64,000 nucleotides of DNA, taken from DASQFQ01 sp038238015. Lineage in GTDB: Bacteria > Actinomycetota > Thermoleophilia > Solirubrobacterales > Solirubrobacteraceae. This document shows, piece after piece, positions 8,438 to 14,990 of this stretch (the stretch's first letter is position 1; every line of letters starts with the position of its first letter). The stretch lies in NCBI GenBank assembly GCA_038238015.1, contig JBBRYA010000004.1:1-64000 (forward strand), written 5' to 3'. Under the pieces are notes generated by a model that saw nothing but the letters and a program-made list of their open reading frames with translations, was not told the origin of the DNA and did not search any database. The position numbers and the translations under genes are program-made.

Positions 8438-8974
8438 ATGAACCTCGCCGACCCCCTCACCTATCAGCGCGCCTACGAGCAGCATTCGCGCGGTGTCTAC
8501 ACGGCCGCCTACCGCATCCTTGGCGACGCGGCGCGAGCCCAGGACGTCGTGCAGGACGTGTTCCTGCGTCTGTGGCGGCGGCCCGCCAGCTTCGACGCCT
8601 CACGCGGAGAGCTGGGCAGCTACCTTCGCCTGATGGCGCGCTCGCGCGCGCTCGACCTCTGGCGCGAGGGCCAGGCCGCCGGCCGCGCGTCGGACCGCCT
8701 CAAGCTCACCGTGAGCGACGACGAGGGGCGGGTGGAGGACCGCCCGGCGCCCGCGCTCGAGCGCGAAGCCGACGGCAGCGCGGTGCGCACTGCGGTCGCC
8801 CGCCTCCCGCTCGCTCAGCGCGAGGCGATCGTGATGGCCTACTGGGGCGGGCTGACCGCCGATCAGATCGCTCGCCGGGAGGACGTCCCGCTCGGCACGG
8901 CCAAGAGCAGGATCCGGCTCGGGCTCGCAAAGCTCCGCGAGGAGTGCAGCGAGCTGGTGCTCGAACTCGCCTAG
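8438..8974 (+). CDS. ECF-type RNA polymerase sigma factor
   Basis: A 178-residue sigma-70 family factor. Region 2 spans about 10-80 (YRILGDAARAQDVVQDVFLRLWRR, then LMARSRALDLWRE), and region 4 about 120-170 with the helix-turn-helix LTADQIARREDVPLGTAKSRI. It directs RNA polymerase to its own set of promoters. ATG at 8438 is preferred over the in-frame upstream ATG at 8339, which would lie inside the divergent gene and upstream of the promoter. No anti-sigma gene adjoins it; the gene after it is the RlpA-like wall protein 170 bases away, so its control and regulon cannot be read from context. Confidence 0.9.
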   Translation: MNLADPLTYQRAYEQHSRGVYTAAYRILGDAARAQDVVQDVFLRLWRRPASFDASRGELGSYLRLMARSRALDLWREGQAAGRASDRLKLTVSDDEGRVEDRPAPALEREADGSAVRTAVARLPLAQREAIVMAYWGGLTADQIARREDVPLGTAKSRIRLGLAKLREECSELVLELA

Positions 8975-8991
8975 TGGCCCGCAGCGCGAGC

Positions 8992-9012
8992 TTGTAACCC
9001 ACTTCGTTACAA
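8992..9012. promoter_or_regulatory. Perfect 7-bp inverted repeat, possible operator
   Basis: TTGTAAC (8992-8998) and GTTACAA (9006-9012) are exact inverted copies around a 7-base centre. A TetR-type operator or a short hairpin after the sigma gene would both fit. There is no T-run, so it is a poor terminator. Confidence 0.45.
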
Positions 9013-9013
9013 T

Positions 9014-9027
9014 CGAACACGCGTTCG
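9014..9027. repeat. Short inverted repeat CGAAC/GTTCG
   Basis: CGAAC and GTTCG flank ACGC immediately after the larger inverted repeat, in the leader of the RlpA-like gene. It may form a small hairpin in the mRNA leader; five-base arms are weak evidence alone. Confidence 0.3.
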
Positions 9028-9146
9028 ACCGCCGAGCCGGCCGGGGCACGATGCCCTGCTGGGCGGGATCCATGTGAGTGCGCAGAAAGCGCGCAGCGGA
9101 CCCCGCAGGCGCCGAGGTCGAGCGAGCAACGAAGGAGGACCTCGCC

Positions 9147-9806
9147 TTGAGGCCCAAGCTCAATGCGCGTGCCGGGTCACTGTTCGCCGGCGCGCTCTTC
9201 ATCGCCATCACCTGCGCGGCGGCCGTGTCACCGCTCGCGCGCTCCGCTGACTCCAAGGGCACGACCCCGAAGGCCGCCGTCACCGGCGTGAAGGTCACCG
9301 AGCGCCGCCTGAACGTTCATGCGGGCTCGCGTGTGCTGGTCGCCGGCAGGACTGGCCCCGCGAAGTCCGCGGTGTCGCTGCAGGTCAGGCGGCGCGGGCG
9401 CTGGATCACGCTGGACCGCGACCGTGCCTCGGCATCCGGTCGCTACGTCCTGCGCGACCGCGTTCGGCAGCCGATGAGCGTCCCCGTGCGGGTCAAGGGC
9501 GCCACGGCGAGCCGTGCGCTCGGCCGGCTGAACGTCTACCGCTACGCGAACGCCTCGTGGTACGGCCCCGGCCTGTTCGGCCGGCGGCTCGGCTGCGGGG
9601 GACGGCTCGGCTACAGCCAGTTGGGCGTGGCGCACAAGACGCTGCCGTGCGGCACGAAGGTGACGCTCCGCCACGGCGGGCGCTCGCTGCGCGTTCCGGT
9701 GATCGACCGGGGGCCCTACGTGGGCTCGCGCGAGTTCGACCTCACCGCGGCGACGGCCCGCAGGCTGCACTTCCGCGGCCACGGGTCGATCCTCAGCACG
9801 CGCTGA
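9147..9806 (+). CDS. Exported RlpA-like double-psi beta-barrel protein
   Basis: A 219-residue secreted protein. TTG at 9147 is the likely start: AAGGAGG ends eight bases upstream, and the product then begins with a signal peptide (about 1-34, hydrophobic core LFAGALFIAITCAAAV, ending near SADS). A GTG at 9078 would add 23 unlikely residues. The middle resembles an Ig-like domain. Residues 130-219 form an RlpA/3D-type double-psi barrel (ASWYGPGLFGRRLGCGG, then HKTLPCGTKVTLRHGG and VIDRGPY). RlpA-like domains act on or bind peptidoglycan. Whether this one is a lytic enzyme is unproven. The 172-base leader holds two inverted repeats. Confidence 0.85.
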   Translation: MRPKLNARAGSLFAGALFIAITCAAAVSPLARSADSKGTTPKAAVTGVKVTERRLNVHAGSRVLVAGRTGPAKSAVSLQVRRRGRWITLDRDRASASGRYVLRDRVRQPMSVPVRVKGATASRALGRLNVYRYANASWYGPGLFGRRLGCGGRLGYSQLGVAHKTLPCGTKVTLRHGGRSLRVPVIDRGPYVGSREFDLTAATARRLHFRGHGSILSTR

Positions 9807-9836
9807 GGGTCCGCCTCGCGGCGTAGCCTGACCCGC

Positions 9837-10910
9837 ATGGACCGGTGCGTGGCGCATCTCGACATGGACGCGTTCTACGTGAGCGTCGAGTTGATGCGCC
9901 GCCCCGGCCTGCGGGGCAGGCCCGTCGTCGTGGCTGGCAGCGGCCCGCGCGCGGTGGTGACCACCGCGTCCTATGAGGCGCGGCGCTTCGGCGTCGGGTC
10001 CGCCATCCCGGCCTCGCGAGCGCGGCGGCTGTGCCCGGACGCGATCTTCATCGCGCCCGACTTCGAGGCCTACCGCGCGATGTCGCGGCGGGTGATGGAG
10101 CGGGTGCGCGCGCAGGTCGAGGCCGTCGAGGTCGTCGGGCTCGACGAGGCCTATCTCGACCTCAGCGGCCTGATGGCGCCGCGCGCGGCGATGCGCCGGC
10201 TGATCTCCGAGATCCGCGCCGACACCGGCCTGACCGCCTCGATCGGGATCGGCCCGAACAAGCTCGTGGCCAAGGTCGCCTCCGACGCCGAGAAGCCGGC
10301 CGGCTTCGTCGTGCTCACGCGCGAGCAGGCGTGTGAGCGCTTCGCGTCCGCTGCCCCGCGGCTGCTCCCGGGCATCGGCGCCAAGACCGCCGAGCGCCTC
10401 GAGCAGCTCGGGATCGCCACGATCGCCCAGCTCGCCTCGGCGCCTCCCGAGACGCTCGCCGAGCGCTTCGGCGGCCGGCTCGGCCCCTACCTGGTGTGGC
10501 GCGCGTGCTTCGAGGACAACGGGCCCATCACCAACGAGCGCATCGCGGTGTCCGAGTCGCGGGAGACCACGTTCCCGCAGGACATCGCCGACCGCGGCGA
10601 GCAGGTCGACGTGCTGCGCCGCCTGACGGGGCAGCTCTGCGAGGGGCTGGGCAAGCAGGGGCGGCGGGGGCGCACCATCGCCATCAAAGTCCGGCTCGAC
10701 GACTTCACGACGGTCACCCGTGCCCGCACGCTACCGGGCGCGACCAACGACCCGGCGGTCGTCGGCGGGGTCGCCTGCGCGCTCCTCGACGAGTACGCGC
10801 CGCCGCGGCCGGTACGGCTGCTCGGGGTGCGCGTGGCGGCCTTCGCCGGGGAGGAGGACCCCGCGGAGGGCGCCGTGGACCCGCAGCTGACGCTGTCGCT
10901 GGACTCCTAG
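9837..10910 (+). CDS. dinB: DNA polymerase IV (Y-family translesion polymerase)
   Basis: Copies damaged DNA without proofreading. The 357-residue protein has the catalytic acidic residues in HLDMDAFYVSVE (D9) and VVGLDEAYLDLS (D103, E104). The helix-hairpin-helix GIGAKTAERLEQLGI and the little-finger domain follow. It ends in PQLTLSLDS, which looks like a beta-clamp-binding motif. ATG at 9837 gives the standard N-terminus. The TAG stop lies in the CTAG at 10907-10910 that also ends the opposing thioredoxin-like gene. No LexA box was recognised upstream. Confidence 0.95.
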   Translation: MDRCVAHLDMDAFYVSVELMRRPGLRGRPVVVAGSGPRAVVTTASYEARRFGVGSAIPASRARRLCPDAIFIAPDFEAYRAMSRRVMERVRAQVEAVEVVGLDEAYLDLSGLMAPRAAMRRLISEIRADTGLTASIGIGPNKLVAKVASDAEKPAGFVVLTREQACERFASAAPRLLPGIGAKTAERLEQLGIATIAQLASAPPETLAERFGGRLGPYLVWRACFEDNGPITNERIAVSESRETTFPQDIADRGEQVDVLRRLTGQLCEGLGKQGRRGRTIAIKVRLDDFTTVTRARTLPGATNDPAVVGGVACALLDEYAPPRPVRLLGVRVAAFAGEEDPAEGAVDPQLTLSLDS

Positions 10911-11647
10911 TACAGCGCGCTGGCGAGCCTGCGGCGCGACTCACGCGCCAGCGGGTGCTCGACGCCGAGCTCGTCGAGGACGCCGACCACCGCGCGGCGC
11001 AGCTCCTCGCGGCGCTCGGGGTCATCGGTGGCGCCGATGGCGCCGATCAGCCCGTCGAGGCCGCCCTCGTGGTCGCCCTGGTCAAGGGAGTCGAGCGCCG
11101 GGCCGACCGTCTCGTCGCCCTCCATCCGGATGCGCGCGGCCAGCCCGTCGGCGGCGTAGGAGCCGGCGACGTTCGCCAGCAGGCCGAGCGCCTGCTCGTC
11201 CTCGCCGCGCTCGTGCAGCATGCGCGCCAGCGGGACGGCGACGTCGGCGCGGCCGGGCTCGAGCTCGAGCGCGCGCCGCAGCGAGGCCTCGTCGCCGCGG
11301 GCGATGAGCTCGTCGGCCTCGGAGGGCAGCAGGCCGTCGAGGAAGCGCTCGACGGCCGGGCGCGGCTGCGCGCCGACGAACTCGGCGGCCACCTTCCCGT
11401 CGACGAACGCCTTGACCGCCGGGATGCTCTGGATCCGCAGCGCGCCGGCGATGCCGGGGTTGGCGTCGGTATCGAGCTTGGCGAGCTCGAGCTTGCCGGC
11501 GCGGTCGGCGACGGCCTGCTCGATCACGGGGCCGAGGGCGCGACAGGGACCGCACCATTCGGCCCAGAAGTCGACGACGACCGGCAGCACATGGGAGCGG
11601 TCGAGGACCTTGACCTCGAAATCGGCGTCCGTGACGTCCTGGTACAT
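10907..11647 (-). CDS. Thioredoxin-domain protein with C-terminal TPR-like helices (CnoX/YbbN-like)
   Basis: A 246-residue cytosolic protein. The N-terminal thioredoxin fold carries the active site VDFWAEWCGPCRALGP (CGPC, about 30-36) and the cis-proline loop IQSIPAVKAF. The remaining half is helical with TPR-like repeats (LARMLHERGEDEQALGLL), as in E. coli YbbN/CnoX, a chaperone-thioredoxin that protects proteins under oxidative stress. That assignment follows the domain order; unlike E. coli CnoX the CxxC is intact. ATG at 11647 is favoured because TACAGT lies seven bases upstream, fitting a leaderless transcript. The stop is shared with dinB on one CTAG. Confidence 0.88.
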   Translation of the reverse strand: MYQDVTDADFEVKVLDRSHVLPVVVDFWAEWCGPCRALGPVIEQAVADRAGKLELAKLDTDANPGIAGALRIQSIPAVKAFVDGKVAAEFVGAQPRPAVERFLDGLLPSEADELIARGDEASLRRALELEPGRADVAVPLARMLHERGEDEQALGLLANVAGSYAADGLAARIRMEGDETVGPALDSLDQGDHEGGLDGLIGAIGATDDPERREELRRAVVGVLDELGVEHPLARESRRRLASALY

Positions 11648-11672
11648 GGCCTCAACTGTAGAACTCCCAGCC

Positions 11673-12497
11673 GTGGCGGAATTCACGGTGCAGTCGGGCG
11701 GCGTGACACTCGCCGGCGCGCAGGAGGGGGAGGGGCCGGCGGTCGTGCTCCTACACGGCCTGACCGCCACGCGGCGCTACGTCGTCATGGGCTCGCGGTC
11801 TCTGGAGCGCGGCGGGCACCGCGTCGTCGCCTTCGACGCGCGCGGGCACGGCGCCTCGACCCCCGCGCCCGATCCCGACGCCTACGACTACGACGACCTC
11901 GTCACCGATCTGCAGGCCGTGCTCGAGGACCGCGGCATCGAGCGCGCGGTGCTGGCCGGCGCCTCGATGGGCGCGCACACCGCCGTGCGCCTCGCCCTCG
12001 ACGCCCCCGACCGGGTCGCGGGCCTGGTCGTGATCACGCCGGCCTTCGACCCGGAGTCAGACGACCATCGCGACCTCGAGCGCTGGGACGCGCTGGCGGA
12101 CGGGCTGCGCAGCGGCGGCGTCGAAGGCTTCGTGGAGGCCTACGGCGACCCGGGCGTACCCGACGCCTGGAAGGCGACGATCGACAAGGTGCTGCGCCAG
12201 CGGCTCTCGGCGCACGAGCACCCCGGCGCGGTGGCCGATGCGCTGCACGCCGTCCCCCGCTCGCGGCCCTTCCAGGCCTGGGACGAGCTCGCGGCGATCG
12301 CGGTTCCGGCCGTCGTGGTGGCGAGCCGCGCCGAGGCCGACCCCGGCCATCCCTACGCCACCGGCGAGCGCTACGCCGAGGCGATCACGGGCGCCCGGCT
12401 GCGCTCCGAGGCAGCCGGGGAGTCGCCGCTGGCCTGGCAGGGCGGCCGGCTCTCGAAGGTCATCGCCGAGCTGGCAGCGGAGTCAGGCGGGCCATGA
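11673..12497 (+). CDS. Alpha/beta hydrolase
   Basis: A 274-residue alpha/beta-hydrolase fold protein with the oxyanion-loop motif LLHGLTATRR (about 28), a DARGHGAS turn and the nucleophile elbow GASMGAH. Substrate is unknown. GTG at 11673 is chosen; an ATG at 11646 is possible but would overlap the divergent thioredoxin start in a single CATG and leave no room for a ribosome site. The 3' end overlaps the opposing EAL-domain gene by 38 bases. Confidence 0.85.
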   Translation: MAEFTVQSGGVTLAGAQEGEGPAVVLLHGLTATRRYVVMGSRSLERGGHRVVAFDARGHGASTPAPDPDAYDYDDLVTDLQAVLEDRGIERAVLAGASMGAHTAVRLALDAPDRVAGLVVITPAFDPESDDHRDLERWDALADGLRSGGVEGFVEAYGDPGVPDAWKATIDKVLRQRLSAHEHPGAVADALHAVPRSRPFQAWDELAAIAVPAVVVASRAEADPGHPYATGERYAEAITGARLRSEAAGESPLAWQGGRLSKVIAELAAESGGP

Positions 12498-13695
12498 TCA
12501 GCATCGCCGACTCGACCACGAGATCGCGGTCGTAGGAGACGGCGAACTCGTAGTCGCCGTCCTCGCGCTCGGCGGCCACGAAGCAGGCGTTGTAGTTCGG
12601 GCCCACGGCGGCGACGGTCCAGGTGCCGCGCAGCGGGTCCTCGGGCGCCAGCGGCCCCAGCCGCACGCCGGCCGCCTCGAGCTCGGCGGGCGCGCAGAGG
12701 GCGCCGACGAACGCGACCGAGCTCGCCAGCGTCCGCAGCAGCTCGAGCTCGGCGGCGCTGACGTGATCCTCCCGGGGGTAGGCGGCGAGCACGCTCGCGG
12801 TCTCCCCGAGCTCGAGCGCCTGCAGCGCGACCAGCGCCGCGGTCTGCTCGGCGAGCCCCCGCGACCCGCGCGTCGGCCGGCGCCAGTTGGTCACGCGGCT
12901 GAACGGGGTGCCCGATGAGGGGTCGCCGCCCGCACTCGTGAGCCGCAGCTTGCGCCCCGGCTCGGGCAACGCCGCCGGCAGCGGAGCCGGCTCGCCGAGA
13001 TGGAAGCCCTGCCCGAGCGTCGCGCCGTAGGCGCGCGCGGCGGCGAGCTGGGCCTCGGAGTCGATGTTCTCGGCAAGGACCAGCGCCTGGCGGCGTTCGC
13101 TCTCGGCCCCGACGGCGCTGACGATGCGCGCGAGGTCCCCGGGAGAGCGCGCGCCGAGCAGCTTCAGGTCGAGCTTGATCACGTCGGGGTAGAGCAGGCC
13201 CATCAGCGCCAGCGAGCGCGAGTCCCCGCCGATGTCGTCGAGCGCCACGCCCCAGCCCTGGCCGCGGAAGCGCGTGAGCGTGCGCAGCAGGGCGTCGGGC
13301 CGCGAGACCAGCGCGCGCTCGGTGACGTCGATGATCAGCGTGTGCCGGCTCGGGGGCATCGCCGGCATCTGGTCGCCGAGCGAGTCCGCCTCCGCGTTCA
13401 GGAACAGCGAGAACGCGGCGTCGCTGCCCTCGACGAGGAAGTCTCGCAGCGCGGCGGCGCGGCACGCCGCGTCGAACTCGGCGACGACGTCCTGGGCGCG
13501 CGCGGCGGCGAACAGCTCGGCCGGGGACTCCAGCGCGAGGTCGGCGCGCCCGCGCGCCAGCGCCTCGTAGCCCACCACGCGCATGTCGCGCAGGTCGACC
13601 ACCGGCTGGTAGACCGGCCGCAGGTCGAGCAGCCCGAGGCGCTCGAGGGTGGCGCCGGCGTCGCCGGAAGGGGGAGTGGGCTCGTCTGACGTCAC
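12460..13695 (-). CDS. EAL-domain protein with C-terminal DICT-like sensor domain
   Basis: A 411-residue cytosolic protein. The EAL domain (about 20-260) keeps the residues needed for c-di-GMP phosphodiesterase activity: E44 in YEALAR, N100, E126 in DVTERAL, D153-D154 in LDDIGGD and K174 in KLDLKLL. The C-terminal part (about 280-411) matches the DICT sensory domain (GTWTVAAVGPNYNACFVAAE, then YDRDLVVESAMLIM). No GGDEF domain accompanies it. GTG at 13695 overlaps the stop of the upstream PIG-L-like gene by four bases. An active c-di-GMP hydrolase is inferred from intact residues. Confidence 0.88.
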   Translation of the reverse strand: MTSDEPTPPSGDAGATLERLGLLDLRPVYQPVVDLRDMRVVGYEALARGRADLALESPAELFAAARAQDVVAEFDAACRAAALRDFLVEGSDAAFSLFLNAEADSLGDQMPAMPPSRHTLIIDVTERALVSRPDALLRTLTRFRGQGWGVALDDIGGDSRSLALMGLLYPDVIKLDLKLLGARSPGDLARIVSAVGAESERRQALVLAENIDSEAQLAAARAYGATLGQGFHLGEPAPLPAALPEPGRKLRLTSAGGDPSSGTPFSRVTNWRRPTRGSRGLAEQTAALVALQALELGETASVLAAYPREDHVSAAELELLRTLASSVAFVGALCAPAELEAAGVRLGPLAPEDPLRGTWTVAAVGPNYNACFVAAEREDGDYEFAVSYDRDLVVESAMLIMARLTPLPARR

Positions 13696-14135
13696 GCCGG
13701 GCCATCGTGCCGTGGCTGACCGTCCAGGATACGAGGCGGCTCGGGCCGCAGCGCCCCGTCGCGCCAGCTCAGCGCGCGCAGCAGCTCGGCGTAGGGCTCG
13801 GACAGGCCGAGGCTGCCCCAGCCGAGCACGCGCTCGGGCCCGAGCACCGCCGCCGCCATCGCGCGGCCGCGGACCAGGCGGCGGTAGTCGTTGCGGTCGA
13901 GCTCGCCGGCGTGCGCGTCGAGCGCGTGAAGGATCTCCATCAGACGGTGTTCGGAGAAGCCGACGATCAGGTTCGGAGCCGGCAGCTCGCGCCACAGCCC
14001 CCGTTGCCACCACGGCGGCCCGTCCGGCCCGAGCGCCAGCACCGCGACCGGCTCGCCGGCATCGCGCAGCGCCATCAGCGCGGCGGGCGCGCCGATCAGC
14101 TCGTCGTCGGGGTGCGGGGAGACGTGCAGGACCAC
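13692..14135 (-). CDS. Shortened PIG-L/LmbE-family deacetylase
   Basis: The N-terminus has the zinc-binding signature VSPHPDDELIGAPA (H8, D10, D11) of PIG-L de-N-acetylases. The C-terminal half matches the family's end (FSEHRLMEILHALDAHAGELDRNDYRRL is split between lines here but visible). The protein has only 147 residues, while members usually have 220 or more, and the central part that carries the third zinc ligand, an HxxH-type His, is absent. The junction near VLALGPDGPPWW keeps the frame. This looks like an in-frame internal deletion, so activity is doubtful. GTG at 14135; it follows a frameshifted gene by nine bases. Confidence 0.65.
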   Translation of the reverse strand: MVLHVSPHPDDELIGAPAALMALRDAGEPVAVLALGPDGPPWWQRGLWRELPAPNLIVGFSEHRLMEILHALDAHAGELDRNDYRRLVRGRAMAAAVLGPERVLGWGSLGLSEPYAELLRALSWRDGALRPEPPRILDGQPRHDGPA

Positions 14136-14144
14136 GCCGGGCGC

Positions 14145-14368
14145 TCAAAGGTGGGCGTCCACGATCGCGACCATGCCCTTGGCGACGTACGGCGCGAGCG
14201 GGTTGCCCTGCCCGTCGGAGGCGTGGAACTCGACCGAGCCCTCGTCGCCGTGGTCGCCGCGGCCAAGAACACGAGCCCGTCGATCTTCGCGTCCTCGCCG
14301 TACTTCTGCTCGAGCCGCTCGATGAACGACATCGCGAGCGCGCCGATGTGCTGGGGGTCGATCGCCAT
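14145..14368 (-). pseudogene. Conserved-looking hypothetical gene broken by a frameshift
   Basis: ATG at 14368 has GGAGG six bases upstream. The first frame reads MAIDPQHIGALAMSFIERL and continues through KIDGLVFLAAA, then degenerates to Arg/Ser/Thr-rich text. From about 14255 the next frame reads DHGDEGSVEFHASDGQ and APYVAKGMVAIVDAHL before a stop at 14145. Joining the two needs a one-base shift between about 14255 and 14265. Either the gene is broken or the sequence has an error. The intact product would have about 74 residues; its family is not recognised. Confidence 0.6.
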
Positions 14369-14415
14369 CGCTGCCTCCGGGATCCGCGGGGGTGGGGGTT
14401 AGGTTCTACACCGAC

Positions 14416-14823
14416 ATGAGCGGCTACTCCGGCACCCCGCTGCCGCGCAAGCTTGGCATCAAGCCCGGCCACCGCGTGCTGCTGCTCGGCGCGCCTGACG
14501 GATTCGAGACCAAGACGCTCGGCGAGCTCCCGGAGGGCGTGCGCGTGGCGCGGCGCCCGAGCGGCAGCGCCGACGTCGTCGTCGCGTTCCACACGCGCCG
14601 CGCGCGGCTGGCCGCCCGCATGCCCGCGCTGCGCGAGCTCATGGAGCCGGCGGCGGGACTGTGGATCGCGTGGCCGAAGCGCGCCTCGGGCGTCGCGACG
14701 GACGTGACGGAGGACGTGGTCCGCGAGCTGGCGCTCGCCAACGCGCTCGTGGACAACAAGGTCTGCGCGGTCGATGAGACCTGGAGCGCGCTGCGGCTGG
14801 TGATCCGGCTGCGCGACCGCTAG
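14416..14823 (+). CDS. DUF3052 family protein
   Basis: A 135-residue actinobacterial conserved protein of unknown function. It has the family's KLGIKPGHRVLLLGAPDGF opening and the C-terminal WPKRASGVATDVTEDVVREL and NKVCAVDETWSALRLVIRL. ATG at 14416 is preferred to the GTG at 14392 because the product then starts at the family's usual place, and TAGGTT lies ten bases upstream, so the transcript may be leaderless. The large hairpin follows 13 bases after the stop. Confidence 0.85.
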   Translation: MSGYSGTPLPRKLGIKPGHRVLLLGAPDGFETKTLGELPEGVRVARRPSGSADVVVAFHTRRARLAARMPALRELMEPAAGLWIAWPKRASGVATDVTEDVVRELALANALVDNKVCAVDETWSALRLVIRLRDR

Positions 14824-14836
14824 TGGGCTCGGCCGT

Positions 14837-14970
14837 AAGTTCTGGGCATAGCCCGGCGTAGTCCGGGTCGTGTCTGCTGGTGAACGGCATCCGGAAGCAT
14901 GCCGGTGGCATGTGACCGGATGCCGGGGGGCAGCAGACGCGGGCCGGGCCAGTCGGAATGCTCAGAACTT
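14837..14970. repeat. 134-nt nested imperfect palindrome (long hairpin) between convergent genes
   Basis: Arms nest around one centre. AAGTTCTGGGCAT (14837-14849) pairs with ATGCTCAGAACTT (14958-14970) with one mismatch. GCCCGGC (14851-14857) pairs with GCCGGGC (14943-14949), and GTCTGCTG (14872-14879) with CAGCAGAC (14931-14938). GGCATCCGG (14886-14894) pairs with CCGGATGCC (14916-14924), and CATGCC with GGCATG around a GGT loop (14898-14912). It lies between the ends of the DUF3052 and amidase genes. It could be a two-way terminator, a REP/MITE-like element or a structured RNA; no T-run is seen. Confidence 0.75.
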
Positions 14971-14990
14971 GCGGACGGGTCCACTAGGCC

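Noticed and set aside
8975..9146. c-di-AMP (ydaO-type) riboswitch before the RlpA-like gene
   Set aside because: Such switches precede actinobacterial wall-hydrolase genes, and the leader is structured, but I could not match the conserved core segments.
11645..11648. Overlapping divergent ATG starts in one CATG for the thioredoxin and hydrolase genes
   Set aside because: A GTG at 11673 gives the hydrolase a normal N-terminus and leaves room for a promoter, so the overlap is probably not used.
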